In this document: positions 43,223 to 51,888 of the stretch, piece after piece
Numbering within the stretch: the first letter of the stretch is position 1
Layout: every line of letters begins with the position of its first letter
Assembly (NCBI RefSeq): GCF_000147715.2
Contig: NC_017934.1
Span: 2,852,001-2,916,000 of the forward strand
Source of the DNA: Mesotoga prima MesG1.Ag.4.2
GTDB taxonomy: Bacteria > Thermotogota > Thermotogae > Petrotogales > Kosmotogaceae
Length of the DNA stretch: 64,000 nt
Direction: 5' to 3'
Notes under the pieces: generated by a model
The model's database searches: none
The model's input: only the letters and a program-made list of their open reading frames with translations
Told to the model about the DNA's origin: nothing
Translations under genes and position numbers: made by a program

Positions 43223-43666
43223 CTAGATAACCATTACTGTCCTTATCAATGTATCGATCAGCCAAAGGAGCAGTGTTACGAAGGCCAGTGAAAGAGAAGT
43301 CTTTATAATTCCTTGCCTGTAGAAGTCATTAGCGATGAGCCCCGGAACAATCGTGCCGATTACGGTTGAAAACAGCTCGACTGGAAGATTGGGCATCAGA
43401 AAGGTATCCAGAGAGAGTTTGACGAAAACACCTAGAACAATGCCAAGAGCCATCCTCTTTCTGCCGTAGAGAATCAGATATCTCTGGAGAAGATTCAGGA
43501 TGAGAAATGTAACAAGGCCGACCGCCCAGGTGTATAGAAGCCTCAACGGTTGTTCCATAAAAATGAAAAGATAGACTGGAGTCACAAGTCCACCTGCAGA
43601 CAATCCCGTCACCCACCAGAATGCAGTACTTATAACTATTCCAATCGAAAACAAAGCCGGACTCAT
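43223..43666 (-). CDS. pgsC: Poly-gamma-glutamate synthesis protein PgsC/CapC
   Basis: A 147-residue membrane protein with four to five spans. STAFWWVTGLSAGGLVTPVYL and RYLILYGRKRMALGIVLG match PgsC/CapC, the membrane partner of PgsB. It ends the operon OPT-pgsW-pgsB-pgsC, and its start overlaps the end of pgsB by 1 bp. In other bacteria PgsA/CapA is also needed for polymer export; no gene for it is present here. Confidence 0.88.
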   Translation of the reverse strand: MSPALFSIGIVISTAFWWVTGLSAGGLVTPVYLFIFMEQPLRLLYTWAVGLVTFLILNLLQRYLILYGRKRMALGIVLGVFVKLSLDTFLMPNLPVELFSTVIGTIVPGLIANDFYRQGIIKTSLSLAFVTLLLWLIDTLIRTVMVI

Positions 43667-44769
43667 TAAATCTCCTCCAGACCGTTCAGCCAGTTTACCA
43701 GGCCGCGAATATTACCGAATCCAAACACAAGCTCGCTTCCGTCTAAAAGCGAATCCAGTTGACTCGGATCATCTAGTTTCTCTACGTTCTTGCTGTTTAA
43801 AATCCTTCTTGGAAGGGGTCCTTTAACTATTGTTCTATCGAAACTCCTGATCATCGTTTCGAAAATTGCAGCCCTATCGGGCCTATCATCTCTAGAATTG
43901 AAGAACCCGATAATCTCTTTCTCTGGAAAGTCTCGCATCACTTTTTCCAGAAGAAGAGAAGTAGAGTGTAGATCGTTTGCAGCAAAGGCGTTTGCAAGAA
44001 TGGCATTTCCCATTTTACCTCCGAGCTTCAAGTACCGGAAGGTTCCCACATCGGGCAGAACCTCTTTCATTCCCTCGATAGCCAGCGATCTGTCAAGCCC
44101 GAGAAGCTCTGCAGCTTTGATTGTGATCGACAGATTTTCGTCATGGGGTATGAATTTGAACCCAGAGAGGTATTCTGTTGACGTAGCCGCAACAATCAAT
44201 TTTGTTTCGATTTTCTCGCAGGTCTTCCTAACTTTTTCATAGGCTTCGGGCGACACACTTCCTACGATACAGGCCTTTCCCGGCGCAATTGATAAAGAAA
44301 GAACACTGGCCGTTTCTTCTTCAGTGCTTCCTATCTCTTCGATGTGATCTGGGAACGTGTTAGTTATTACCGTGATGTCTGCATCGAGTATTCTTCCGCT
44401 TGCCAGCTGCATCTCGGGTTTTATGGCCATGCATTCGACAACGAGTGCGTCACATTTGTCGCGCCGGGATTTTCTGAGCGCGAGAAACTGCTCCTGTATG
44501 TTTGCGGGGCCATGGCGAATTATCTCTACGTGTTTCCCCTCTGGAGTAATCCACAGAGGCACAGTCCCTGTGGTCTTTCCAAGAACCCTAAACCCGTTGG
44601 CTTTTAGCGCGCCATGGATTAACCGCACGGTTTCACTCTTCCCTCTAGTTCCGTTTACCTGAACGACGAACTTGAGCCGCGCCCTACGCTTTCTAGATAT
44701 TATGTTTTCAGCCAACAGGGCTGAAAGAAGAATCAAAAGTGCAGTTCCTGCAAGAATTATGTTGTTCAT
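43666..44769 (-). CDS. pgsB: Poly-gamma-glutamate synthase PgsB/CapB
   Basis: A 367-residue amide ligase that adds glutamates through their gamma-carboxyl with ATP. An N-terminal anchor helix precedes the ATP site VNGTRGKSETVRLI (near residue 40), and ECMAIKPEMQ, TNTFPDHIEE, FNSRDDRPDRA are Mur-ligase-like motifs. The gene overlaps the upstream pgsW gene by 4 bp (ATGA), so they are co-translated. Confidence 0.92.
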   Translation of the reverse strand: MNNIILAGTALLILLSALLAENIISRKRRARLKFVVQVNGTRGKSETVRLIHGALKANGFRVLGKTTGTVPLWITPEGKHVEIIRHGPANIQEQFLALRKSRRDKCDALVVECMAIKPEMQLASGRILDADITVITNTFPDHIEEIGSTEEETASVLSLSIAPGKACIVGSVSPEAYEKVRKTCEKIETKLIVAATSTEYLSGFKFIPHDENLSITIKAAELLGLDRSLAIEGMKEVLPDVGTFRYLKLGGKMGNAILANAFAANDLHSTSLLLEKVMRDFPEKEIIGFFNSRDDRPDRAAIFETMIRSFDRTIVKGPLPRRILNSKNVEKLDDPSQLDSLLDGSELVFGFGNIRGLVNWLNGLEEI

Positions 44770-45869
44770 TGATGAATCACCCGTCCCACAACGATACAGA
44801 GAACCATCAGGCTCAGAAAGACGATTATTAGAGGCAAAGAGAAACTATCAACAAAAAAGACGCCGCTTTCTCCTGGTTCGGGAAATGGGACTGGATCAAT
44901 GGGAATTCCGTTATCCAGAGCAAGATCTCTGATATTTAGGAGATGGATCACCGGTACTCCGAGTTCGGCAAACTCAAAGATCAGTCCTCTTTCATCGCCC
45001 TCTGGTATCGAACTGAACGCTGTAAGCAAACCGTTATCGAGACTTGTCGCAATAAGTGAATTGCCGAAATTCGGCGCTGCACCACCCACGTTTACGAAAA
45101 CAGAAGGAAGCCCTTCGGCCTCCTGGATATAGATCTCCAGACGTTTGTCTATGCTTTCTTGAAGAGATTCTTCGTAGATGAAAGTCTTGCCGGAAGACAG
45201 AGCGATATCGGTCATTAGTTCGCGCGCGCCCGGAAAAAACATCCCGCTCGCTGTATCGTAGTTGCCTCCAAGTGAGACGGCAACGAGACTATCTCTGAGC
45301 AGGCCGACTTCTACGAGGCGATTCAGCATATGGACGAATGTGAACTCCGGGTGAGTTGCACCGTGTTCAGAGGCACCTATCGAGTAGATCACAAACGGTT
45401 GGAGCTCCAATGTCTCACAGGCACAAAGCGTCGCAAGTAGAAGAGACGGAAAGGAGCCGCTTGCACCGATAGCTACCGGATCACCTTTCTCAAGATTCAG
45501 TTGTTTGAAGAACTTAACCATAAGCGCCGCAAAATCTGGGTTCGTTGAAGTTCTCTTAGCCTGAAGATTGCCGAGAGTAGTTGTAATTTCGGTAAATTCG
45601 GGACCTATAAGGCCTGTCAAGTTAGGGTCGACTGAGGGATCGATTTCTATACCAAGTGATTCACGAAATCTGGAAAGTTCTTCTATTGATGAAGCCATTA
45701 GGCGAGCCGCGGCAAACTGATCCGCGTAATACGGGGACTCTATTCTTTGTCTTGACTGACCAACCAGAAAAAAACCTAACACCCCGATCATTGCGCCGAG
45801 TAGCAACCACTTCAAAGAAATGTTGGCTCGGCTATAAGGGACTGTGAGTAAAACATGAGAGCTCTTCAA
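44766..45869 (-). CDS. Poly-gamma-glutamate system protein PgsW
   Basis: A 367-residue protein with an N-terminal span (about 20-40) and a C-terminal span (about 340-362). The soluble part has GASGSFPSLLLATLCACE, SLGGNYDTASGMFF and VNVGGAAPNFG motifs as in the PgsW group, found beside pgsBC. The TTG start at 45869 follows GAGGAG with normal spacing. It probably stands in for PgsA in polymer handling (inference). Confidence 0.82.
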   Translation of the reverse strand: MKSSHVLLTVPYSRANISLKWLLLGAMIGVLGFFLVGQSRQRIESPYYADQFAAARLMASSIEELSRFRESLGIEIDPSVDPNLTGLIGPEFTEITTTLGNLQAKRTSTNPDFAALMVKFFKQLNLEKGDPVAIGASGSFPSLLLATLCACETLELQPFVIYSIGASEHGATHPEFTFVHMLNRLVEVGLLRDSLVAVSLGGNYDTASGMFFPGARELMTDIALSSGKTFIYEESLQESIDKRLEIYIQEAEGLPSVFVNVGGAAPNFGNSLIATSLDNGLLTAFSSIPEGDERGLIFEFAELGVPVIHLLNIRDLALDNGIPIDPVPFPEPGESGVFFVDSFSLPLIIVFLSLMVLCIVVGRVIHQ

Positions 45870-45899
45870 AACAACTCCTCAAACATATCGACGAAAATG

Positions 45900-47522
45900 T
45901 CAACTTCCTGTAAGCACTCTGATAATCGCAAGAACCACCCCTGTAATCCCTTCTCCTCCAAGAAGACCAGACGATATGACCAGACCGTTCTCTTTCGACT
46001 TCGGATTGAGCTTTACGGAGATAAGACTTATCATGCCTCCCAAAAAAGCGGCAGACGATATCTCCATGGGAAGATACATTCCAATTCCCAGGGTCATCCC
46101 GGGGAGTCCAATCAGATAAATCAGTATTCCAATCATAAGACCGAAGAAGAAAGCCGGAGTATTGGGAAGACCACCGACCATTGTGGAAACGGCATACGCT
46201 TGTGGTGCGGGAAGCTCCGTTCCTGGGCCCATTGTACCATAGGCCCTGAACATAATAAACAGGACAACAACCGACACAACTGCACCGATTACTCCACCGA
46301 CCGTCTCGGCTATAATCTGAGCTTTGGGATCAGTTTTCAAGAGGTAGCCGGACTTGAAATCGTTGAGTACATCTCCCGCGAGTCCGCAAGCCACTGCGAC
46401 AACTCCGGCGACGAGGAAGGCCTCAATGGTGCCGATATCTGACACTACCTTTACCCCTAAGAGAATTATTATTCCGAAGACCTCCATCGGATTGATACCA
46501 GACTGCCCAGTAATCGAAGCGGCCATTGCCGTTGTAAGCCAAACTCCAACAATCGTAAGGAGAGATGGAATTAGCGTCATTTCCGTCAATGTTGTCAGAA
46601 ATACGGCAACCACGGCAAAAAAGATAGGAGCGAGTATCAGTTGCCTTCCTAACCTTCCCTTTTCACGCTTCTGCGATTTCCCATATATCTCCTTTGCTCG
46701 AGGGAGGATTCCCTTTATAAGAATTCCCAGTCCAGTTCCAACCATTAGCCCTATTCCTAGGCTGTCTTTGAACGCAGCGGCAGTAGCGACATCTTCAAAC
46801 CAGCCAAGAGCGACTCCTACGGGGATAATTAAGAAGTAGCTAAGAACCGCTCCGAGAAACCAAACACCGGTAAATAGGGGACCGATTATATAACCAATTC
46901 CAACTGCCATGGGCGAGATCCATGTGCCGAAGAAGATGTTTTTCGAATAGAGCCATGCAGAAGACCAGGCAGCCGGGATCCAGCCCAACCCGTCTCTTAT
47001 AGCGACGAAGACTGCAGCAATTCCCATTGTGGAGAAGAGATACTTTGCTTTCCTTCCTCCCTCGTCACCGGCAACGACCGTTTCATATGATGCCACACCC
47101 ATGGGAAAAGGCAGCTTCTCTTTCTCCACGAAATGCTGTCGGATAAGCGAAGTGAATACGACACCCAAAACAGTTCCGGATAAGGTGACGATCAACAACG
47201 AAAGAAAACCCACTTCAGACGTCTCCTCAAGGATCCAGATTCCGGGAATCGTAAAAGCCAGACCACCAGCTACCATTGCTCCCGACGACATTGCGGTGTG
47301 CGTAACGTTTATCTCGTTCAGATTGGTTCTTCCAAGCGCCTTCAATATTGCGAGGGACATTACCGCAACGAATATTGTTGGCCAGGGAAGGGCACCCATC
47401 CTCAAGGCGACATACATGGAACTGGTCGTGATTACTACCGAACCAAACCCTCCGATTACAAGGCTTCTAATAGTCAGCTGTTTTGAACTACCCTTTTCCA
47501 GCGACAATCCACCGTTTTTCAC
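45900..47522 (-). CDS. OPT-family transporter in a poly-gamma-glutamate operon
   Basis: A 540-residue membrane protein with about 14 spans. It resembles OPT oligopeptide/siderophore transporters: FVEKEKLPFPMGVASYETV, GLPGMTLGIGMYLPMEISSAAFLGGMI. GTG start at 47522 follows AGGAGGG. It begins the operon 30 bp before pgsW, so it may import gamma-glutamyl peptides or the polymer's breakdown products, or take part in export (inference). Confidence 0.85.
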   Translation of the reverse strand: MKNGGLSLEKGSSKQLTIRSLVIGGFGSVVITTSSMYVALRMGALPWPTIFVAVMSLAILKALGRTNLNEINVTHTAMSSGAMVAGGLAFTIPGIWILEETSEVGFLSLLIVTLSGTVLGVVFTSLIRQHFVEKEKLPFPMGVASYETVVAGDEGGRKAKYLFSTMGIAAVFVAIRDGLGWIPAAWSSAWLYSKNIFFGTWISPMAVGIGYIIGPLFTGVWFLGAVLSYFLIIPVGVALGWFEDVATAAAFKDSLGIGLMVGTGLGILIKGILPRAKEIYGKSQKREKGRLGRQLILAPIFFAVVAVFLTTLTEMTLIPSLLTIVGVWLTTAMAASITGQSGINPMEVFGIIILLGVKVVSDIGTIEAFLVAGVVAVACGLAGDVLNDFKSGYLLKTDPKAQIIAETVGGVIGAVVSVVVLFIMFRAYGTMGPGTELPAPQAYAVSTMVGGLPNTPAFFFGLMIGILIYLIGLPGMTLGIGMYLPMEISSAAFLGGMISLISVKLNPKSKENGLVISSGLLGGEGITGVVLAIIRVLTGS

Positions 47523-47617
47523 GCTCTGTCCCTCCTGTAAATCGATATGAGCAACACTCGGTCAAGTCTTCCATTCATATCAAGTCTCTTTACGATATAG
47601 ATGACGGCTAACCGCGG

Positions 47618-48141
47618 TTACAGTCCAGAACGATCAGTCGGATCTATTCCAAAGCAATTTGGCCACTCAAACGCAATCCTTCTCAAGATTTCGCTCTGAA
47701 ATTTAAACCGAGCGTTTTTGTGATCGCTGTGATGTTCGAAAAATATGCGGAATTTCGAAAATAAGTCTCCTCCGGAAATCTCGTAACTCGCTTCATCCCG
47801 GATGCTGTCCTCTGCTCTTGTGTAAACGAATCCTTCGATGAGTTTGTATTTTTCTCTTGAAGTTATCCACGGTATGGCCTCAAATTTCTCCGATTTATCG
47901 CCACAAAACTAGTCGTAATTAAGTATAAGGGTCTTCGATTCGCATCCACGCGTATTTCGAGACGTCTTCAGTTATCTCTTCTCTTTCAGCTTCACAGTTT
48001 GCCAACTCGTCAGGGAAGGAGTCTCCTTCACAGAAGGCGGCAATTCCGGTATCTGTATCGTGATACGCTAACATCGCACTCTAGACGGTCAATCTCCATC
48101 AAATTGACTCGCGTATCGATGTCGATCGGTAGTCCCTTCAT
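47618..48141 (-). pseudogene. Decayed UPF0158-family gene
   Basis: The - strand holds three open segments in different frames that read as one protein. Segment 1 from ATG 48141 contains VNLMEIDRLE; segment 2 from 48074 contains LAYHDTDTGIAAFCEGDS and SKYAWMRIEDPYT (stop at 47919); segment 3 down to 47618 contains FEAIPWITSREKYKLIEGFV and FSKFRIFFEHHS then IAFEWPNCFGI. Together they match the plan of UPF0158 proteins. At least two frameshifts and a missing ribosome binding site indicate a pseudogene. Confidence 0.65.
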
Positions 48142-48271
48142 TGTTGTACTCTTTTCAGTAGACTTCTGTTTTCGAGCAGTTTCTTCGCCCGATACCAGTT
48201 TACAACATCCTGGCCTGAGCACGAAAGATGCAATTTTAATCTAGAAATCTTCTGAAATATTTGAACCAGAG

Positions 48272-48904
48272 TTATTTTCGTAATCTTTTTGCCAGCTTGC
48301 CTCCAGTGAACTGAAGAAGCTGGCTGATTGCCACGAGAACGATAACGGCGTAAAGAACCACGTCCCACTGAAACCTGTAGTAACCGTAGTTGATTGCCAG
48401 CTGACCCAGCCCACCGGCGCCTACGGCCCCCGCTATTGCCGTGTAGGTGACGAGATTGATCAGCAGTACGGTTACGTTTCCAATTTGATCGGGCAGCGTT
48501 TCCGGAATCAAAACCCTTGTGACCATCTGCCATCTATTGAGTCCCATCGAGTTCGATGAATCGATGATTCCAGAGGGAACGCCGTTGAAGGAATTCTCGG
48601 AAAGCCTTGCCATGAATGGGATAGCAGCAATCGTCAGATTGAATATTGCTGCGTTCGGCCCGATTATCGTTCCCATGACTCGTTTAGTAACGGGAATCAA
48701 AAGCAAAACAAGAATAATGAACGGAATCGATCTAAAAATGTTCACCAAGAGATCTAACAAAGCGTAAAGCCCTTTAAGCCCACGAGACCTCGAACACAGG
48801 TACAATCCCACCCCGAGGGGAATGCCAAGAAAAGTAGCGAGAAATCCCGAGAGAAGTAGCATGTAAAGAGTTTCAAGAGTTGCGTTAAAAATCTGAGATA
48901 GCAT
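48272..48904 (-). CDS. metI: Methionine ABC transporter permease MetI
   Basis: A 210-residue permease with five spans and the EAA-like loop NSFNGVPSGIIDSSNSMGLNRWQM. Its ATG at 48904 overlaps the metN stop (TGATG), and GGAGGT lies 6 nt upstream; the ATG at 48910 is directly next to that site and is rejected. Final gene of metQ-metN-metI. Confidence 0.92.
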   Translation of the reverse strand: MLSQIFNATLETLYMLLLSGFLATFLGIPLGVGLYLCSRSRGLKGLYALLDLLVNIFRSIPFIILVLLLIPVTKRVMGTIIGPNAAIFNLTIAAIPFMARLSENSFNGVPSGIIDSSNSMGLNRWQMVTRVLIPETLPDQIGNVTVLLINLVTYTAIAGAVGAGGLGQLAINYGYYRFQWDVVLYAVIVLVAISQLLQFTGGKLAKRLRK

Positions 48905-49908
48905 CAGCATACCTCCTCAAGGAAGAATACGGATTCCCTTAGCTTTTCGACGAAGAGATCCTGTTTCTCGCCCTCGACACCGATTATTAGAGTTCCAAAG
49001 GGACCGTTCTTGAATTCTTCTATCTTTCCGTAGAGGATATTTATCATCACATCGTTCTCTTTTGCGATTTTCCAGAGAACGGGTTCATGGGTCCGTGTAC
49101 CCCAGAAAAGAACTCTAAGGATCTTCTTGTTAGCCGAAAGTAAAGTTTTCTCTAGTTCCAGGGGCTTACCGAAGTCACTCACTTCATTGTTTTCTATCTT
49201 GACGAAGAACTCATGGGTTGGTCCGAAGAAGTCCAGCTTTCCATTCTGCAGATATGCAACTCTGTCGCAAGTTCTCTTGATAACATCCATATCATGAGTA
49301 ACAACGATAAAAGTGATGCCGTGTTTTTCATTGAGACTTACGACGAGATCTAGAAGTCTGCCGGTCGTCTTTGGATCGAGAGCCGAGGTGGGCTCATCGA
49401 GAAGAATCATCTTTGGATCCATAACGAGAGCGCGAGCGATTGCGGCTCTCTGCTGTTCGCCCCCAGATAACTGCGAAGGATAGGCTCTCAGTCTGTGTTC
49501 CAGGCCAAGCTCTGTAGCTATATTCATTACTCTCTCTTCTATCTCTTTCTTTGAGACACCTTGAATCTTCAGAGGAAAGGCAATGTTCTGATATAAAGTC
49601 CTGTACCGATAAAGATTGAAGCTCTGAAAGACTACGCCAATCTTCTTTCTTACATTTCGCACTTCGCTCTCTTTGAGTCCAACGATGTCAAGACCGTCGA
49701 AGAATATCGAACCGCTATCGACAGGCTGCAGGAGGTTGAGGGTTCGGAGCAGAGAAGTTTTCCCTGCTCCGGACAACCCCACGATTCCCACTATTTCTTC
49801 CTCTTCGACCGACAAACTCACATCATCGAGGATCTTTCTCTTTCCCGATTTGTCTTCAAAAGATAGATTTAGCTTTTCGACCCTTAGAATCAAAACACTG
49901 CGCCTCAA
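48904..49908 (-). CDS. metN: Methionine ABC transporter ATPase MetN
   Basis: A 334-residue ATPase with Walker A GLSGAGKTSL (near residue 43), signature LSGGEQQRAAIARAL, Walker B MILLDEPTSALDPKT and H-loop VTHDMDVIKRTCDRV. The C-terminal ~80 residues are the NIL-type regulatory domain (VKIENNE... GTLIIGVEGEKQDLFVEKL) that binds methionine to inhibit import. TTG start overlaps the metQ stop by 4 bp. Confidence 0.93.
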   Translation of the reverse strand: MRRSVLILRVEKLNLSFEDKSGKRKILDDVSLSVEEEEIVGIVGLSGAGKTSLLRTLNLLQPVDSGSIFFDGLDIVGLKESEVRNVRKKIGVVFQSFNLYRYRTLYQNIAFPLKIQGVSKKEIEERVMNIATELGLEHRLRAYPSQLSGGEQQRAAIARALVMDPKMILLDEPTSALDPKTTGRLLDLVVSLNEKHGITFIVVTHDMDVIKRTCDRVAYLQNGKLDFFGPTHEFFVKIENNEVSDFGKPLELEKTLLSANKKILRVLFWGTRTHEPVLWKIAKENDVMINILYGKIEEFKNGPFGTLIIGVEGEKQDLFVEKLRESVFFLEEVC

Positions 49909-50684
49909 AAGACCGGTACTACGGCACCATCGTACTTTTCATTAATGAAGTCTCTGACCTTTTCCGTTGTCAGGGCGTCGATTAGTGCCTTCAGCCACGC
50001 TTCGTCTTTGTCGACTTCACGAATGGCTATTATGTTTGCATAAGGAGATTCGGCTCCTTCAATGAATTCCGCGTCCGTAACTGCGTTGAGGTTGATAGTA
50101 AGGGCGTAGTTCGTGTTGATAACGGCTCCGACAACCGTTTTGTCGTCTGTGTAGACTCTGGGAATGAATCCAGCCTCGATCTCTACGAAAGTTAGCTGCT
50201 TTGGATTCTCTTTTATGTCTAGAACTGTCGACTCCAGTTTCGTAGGATCTTTGAGCTGTATAAGTCCGTTGTTGTGGAGAAGAATAAGTGCGCGGCCTTC
50301 ATTAGTTGGATCATTTGGAAGGGCGATCTTGTCGCCCGGAACCAGCTCCGAAAGAGGTTTCTTCAAGAAGAACCCCATCGGTTCGACGTGAATAGCCTTA
50401 GCAGAAACCAGTCCCTTTATTCCCCTCTGAGAAGTGAAGGACACAAGGTAAGGAAGATGCTGGAAATAATTGGCATCAAGCTCGCCGGTTGAAAGGGCAA
50501 TGTTCGGAAGCACGTAGTCGTTGAACACAACTATCTCGAGATCGAACCCTTTTTCAGCGAGGTCGGCTTTTATAGCCTCAAGGATCTCCGCGTGGGGGAC
50601 GGGTGAAGCACCTATCCTGATCTTCGTCGTACCGAACGCAAACACTACTCCCAGTAGAACCAGTAACACAAACAGTCTCTTCAT
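49905..50684 (-). CDS. metQ: Methionine-binding protein MetQ (NLPA family)
   Basis: A 259-residue binding protein. A signal peptide (MKRLFVLLVLLGVVFAFG) is present, but no lipobox cysteine follows, so it is secreted or anchored differently than the usual lipoprotein. IRIGASPVPHAEILE, LDANYFQHLPYL, IALPNDPTNEGRAL and VGAVINTNYAL are NLPA-family motifs. It is the first gene of the transporter operon and lies downstream of a terminator and a 26-codon leader ORF. Possible ligands are L- or D-methionine. Confidence 0.9.
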   Translation of the reverse strand: MKRLFVLLVLLGVVFAFGTTKIRIGASPVPHAEILEAIKADLAEKGFDLEIVVFNDYVLPNIALSTGELDANYFQHLPYLVSFTSQRGIKGLVSAKAIHVEPMGFFLKKPLSELVPGDKIALPNDPTNEGRALILLHNNGLIQLKDPTKLESTVLDIKENPKQLTFVEIEAGFIPRVYTDDKTVVGAVINTNYALTINLNAVTDAEFIEGAESPYANIIAIREVDKDEAWLKALIDALTTEKVRDFINEKYDGAVVPVF

Positions 50685-50703
50685 TCAAATCCCTCCTGAA
50701 TAT

Positions 50704-50733
50704 AAAAAAAGGGCGTCTCCTTTGAGACGCCCT
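50704..50733 (-). terminator. Attenuator terminator upstream of metQ
   Basis: On the - strand AGGGCGTCTC, loop AAAG, GAGACGCCCT, then TTTTTTATA: a 10-bp perfect stem with a T-run, ending about 20 nt before the metQ start. It would stop transcription before the structural genes unless disrupted. Confidence 0.92.
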
Positions 50734-50755
50734 GCTTCTATTTTCTCAGGTACAG

Positions 50756-50836
50756 CTAAGCACCCGAAGAAACAAGGGCGTTGCCGTACATCATCATAGC
50801 TATTCTGTTTTTCTCTCTAAAAGTCTCTTCAGTCAT
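50756..50836 (-). CDS. 26-residue leader peptide with three consecutive Met codons
   Basis: ATG at 50836 (GAGG at 50844-50847, spacing 7) opens a 26-codon frame ending TAG at 50756. Residues 14-16 are MMM, encoded by three ATG codons in a row; Met is otherwise only the start. It lies between a promoter (50863-50892) and the terminator at 50704. ACGCCCT within codons 19-21 can pair with AGGGCGT in the terminator's first arm. This is the architecture of amino-acid leader-peptide attenuation. Ribosome stalling at MMM would leave ACGCCCT free and open the terminator. The peptide's own function, if any, is unknown. Confidence 0.75.
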   Translation of the reverse strand: MTEETFREKNRIAMMMYGNALVSSGA

Positions 50837-50862
50837 AGGAAAACCTCGCGATTATTTAGCTC

Positions 50863-50892
50863 ATTATAGCCTATCGGCTCTTTCCAAAGCAA
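50863..50892 (-). promoter_or_regulatory. Promoter of the metQNI leader
   Basis: On the - strand TTGCTT, 18-bp spacer, TATAAT. The predicted start is near 50856, giving a leader of about 150 nt up to the terminator. Confidence 0.7.
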
Positions 50893-50930
50893 GTCGCTAA
50901 TGTAAAATATAGCTCATTATCTATCTTGAA

Positions 50931-51305
50931 TCAACTGGCCTCGTCATAGGTACAAATCTTCAAGTAGCGCTCCCCATTATCCTTATCCTTATAACAGGCT
51001 TTCAAAAGCCTGCAACTGGTTGTCTTCGGATCCTTGCATATAAAGAAAGTGAATGAGAGATCCTTGGCTTTTCCCTTCAGCAACTCCATCCTCAATGTTG
51101 AAAGAAGACTTTCCAGACGTTTCTCTTCGTTCTGGCCATACATTCTTGCGTTTTCGTCAGTTTTCACCATTTCATTCCAAACGTTCTTGGAAATCACGAC
51201 GGGCAGCTTTATCCCCACTTGCTTTGCAAAAGATGTAACATCTACCGAACCCTCGTTCGAAAACTTAAAAGAACGAGAATCTAGTGATGCCTCTCCGATG
51301 CTCAT
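50931..51305 (-). CDS. Conserved hypothetical protein
   Basis: A 124-residue soluble protein starting MSIGEASLDSRSFKF. I chose ATG 51305 because GGAGGTG lies 6 nt upstream; an ATG at 51320 overlaps that site. The C-terminus has three cysteines (SCRLLKACYKD ... ICTYDEAS). It is helical in the middle (RLESLLSTLRMELLKGKAKDL). Nothing identifies a function. A palindrome at 51325-51340 lies just upstream. Confidence 0.6.
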   Translation of the reverse strand: MSIGEASLDSRSFKFSNEGSVDVTSFAKQVGIKLPVVISKNVWNEMVKTDENARMYGQNEEKRLESLLSTLRMELLKGKAKDLSFTFFICKDPKTTSCRLLKACYKDKDNGERYLKICTYDEAS

Positions 51306-51324
51306 CGATAGCACCTCCATAATA

Positions 51325-51340
51325 ATGTTATTACTAACAT
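51325..51340 (-). promoter_or_regulatory. Palindromic operator-like site
   Basis: ATGTTA-TTAC-TAACAT. On the - strand TTGCGA and TATGTT (17-bp spacer) could be a promoter overlapping it, so a repressor site is plausible. The half-site resembles the AACATGTTA repeat in front of the RiPP genes. Confidence 0.5.
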
Positions 51341-51450
51341 AACATCCATGTTGGAGACTCGCAAAGCCAAACAGAAGAACTTGAAGCTCTCTGGAGATGT
51401 TTAAGCCGGTTTATCTGATAATGCCTCCAAAAACCGTTGAACCTGAGCTC

Positions 51451-51876
51451 TTATTCACCGATTATTTTTATCAGAACTCTCTTTCGCCTTTTGCCATCCA
51501 GTTCGTAGTAGAAAACCTGCTCCCATGGTCCAAAGTCAAGCTTTCCTTCAGTTACTGCTATGACAACTTCTCTACCCATTACCGTTCTCTTCAGATGAGC
51601 ATCTGCATTATCCTCGAATCCGTTGTGCTCGTACTGAGAATATGGTTTTTCCGGGGCGAGTCTTTCGAGCCACCTTTCGAAATCCTGATGGAGTCCCGAC
51701 TCATTGTCGTTTATAAACACGCTTGCCGTAATATGCATCGCATTTACCAGCACAAGTCCCTCTCGGATCCCGCTTTCCAAAAGCGCGCCTTCCACATCGT
51801 CTGTGATATTGATTATCTCTCGTCTCATCTTTGTGTTGAAGAAAAGCTCCTTTCTGTAAGACTTCAATTCTTTCAC
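51451..51876 (-). CDS. YjbQ-family protein (UPF0047)
   Basis: A 141-residue protein of the YjbQ/UPF0047 family, which has some secondary thiamine-phosphate synthase activity. Family motifs are present: [38 protein letters not shown] and [22 protein letters not shown]. Length is normal. It lies 12 bp after the methyltransferase-like gene on the same strand. True cellular role is not established for the family. Confidence 0.93.
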   Translation of the reverse strand: MKELKSYRKELFFNTKMRREIINITDDVEGALLESGIREGLVLVNAMHITASVFINDNESGLHQDFERWLERLAPEKPYSQYEHNGFEDNADAHLKRTVMGREVVIAVTEGKLDFGPWEQVFYYELDGKRRKRVLIKIIGE

Positions 51877-51888
51877 CTCCCGATTGGT

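Noticed and set aside
50685-50892. SAM riboswitch or T-box upstream of metQ
   Set aside because: No S-box core or T-box sequence is visible; the leader ORF with MMM and an alternative pairing explain the terminator better.
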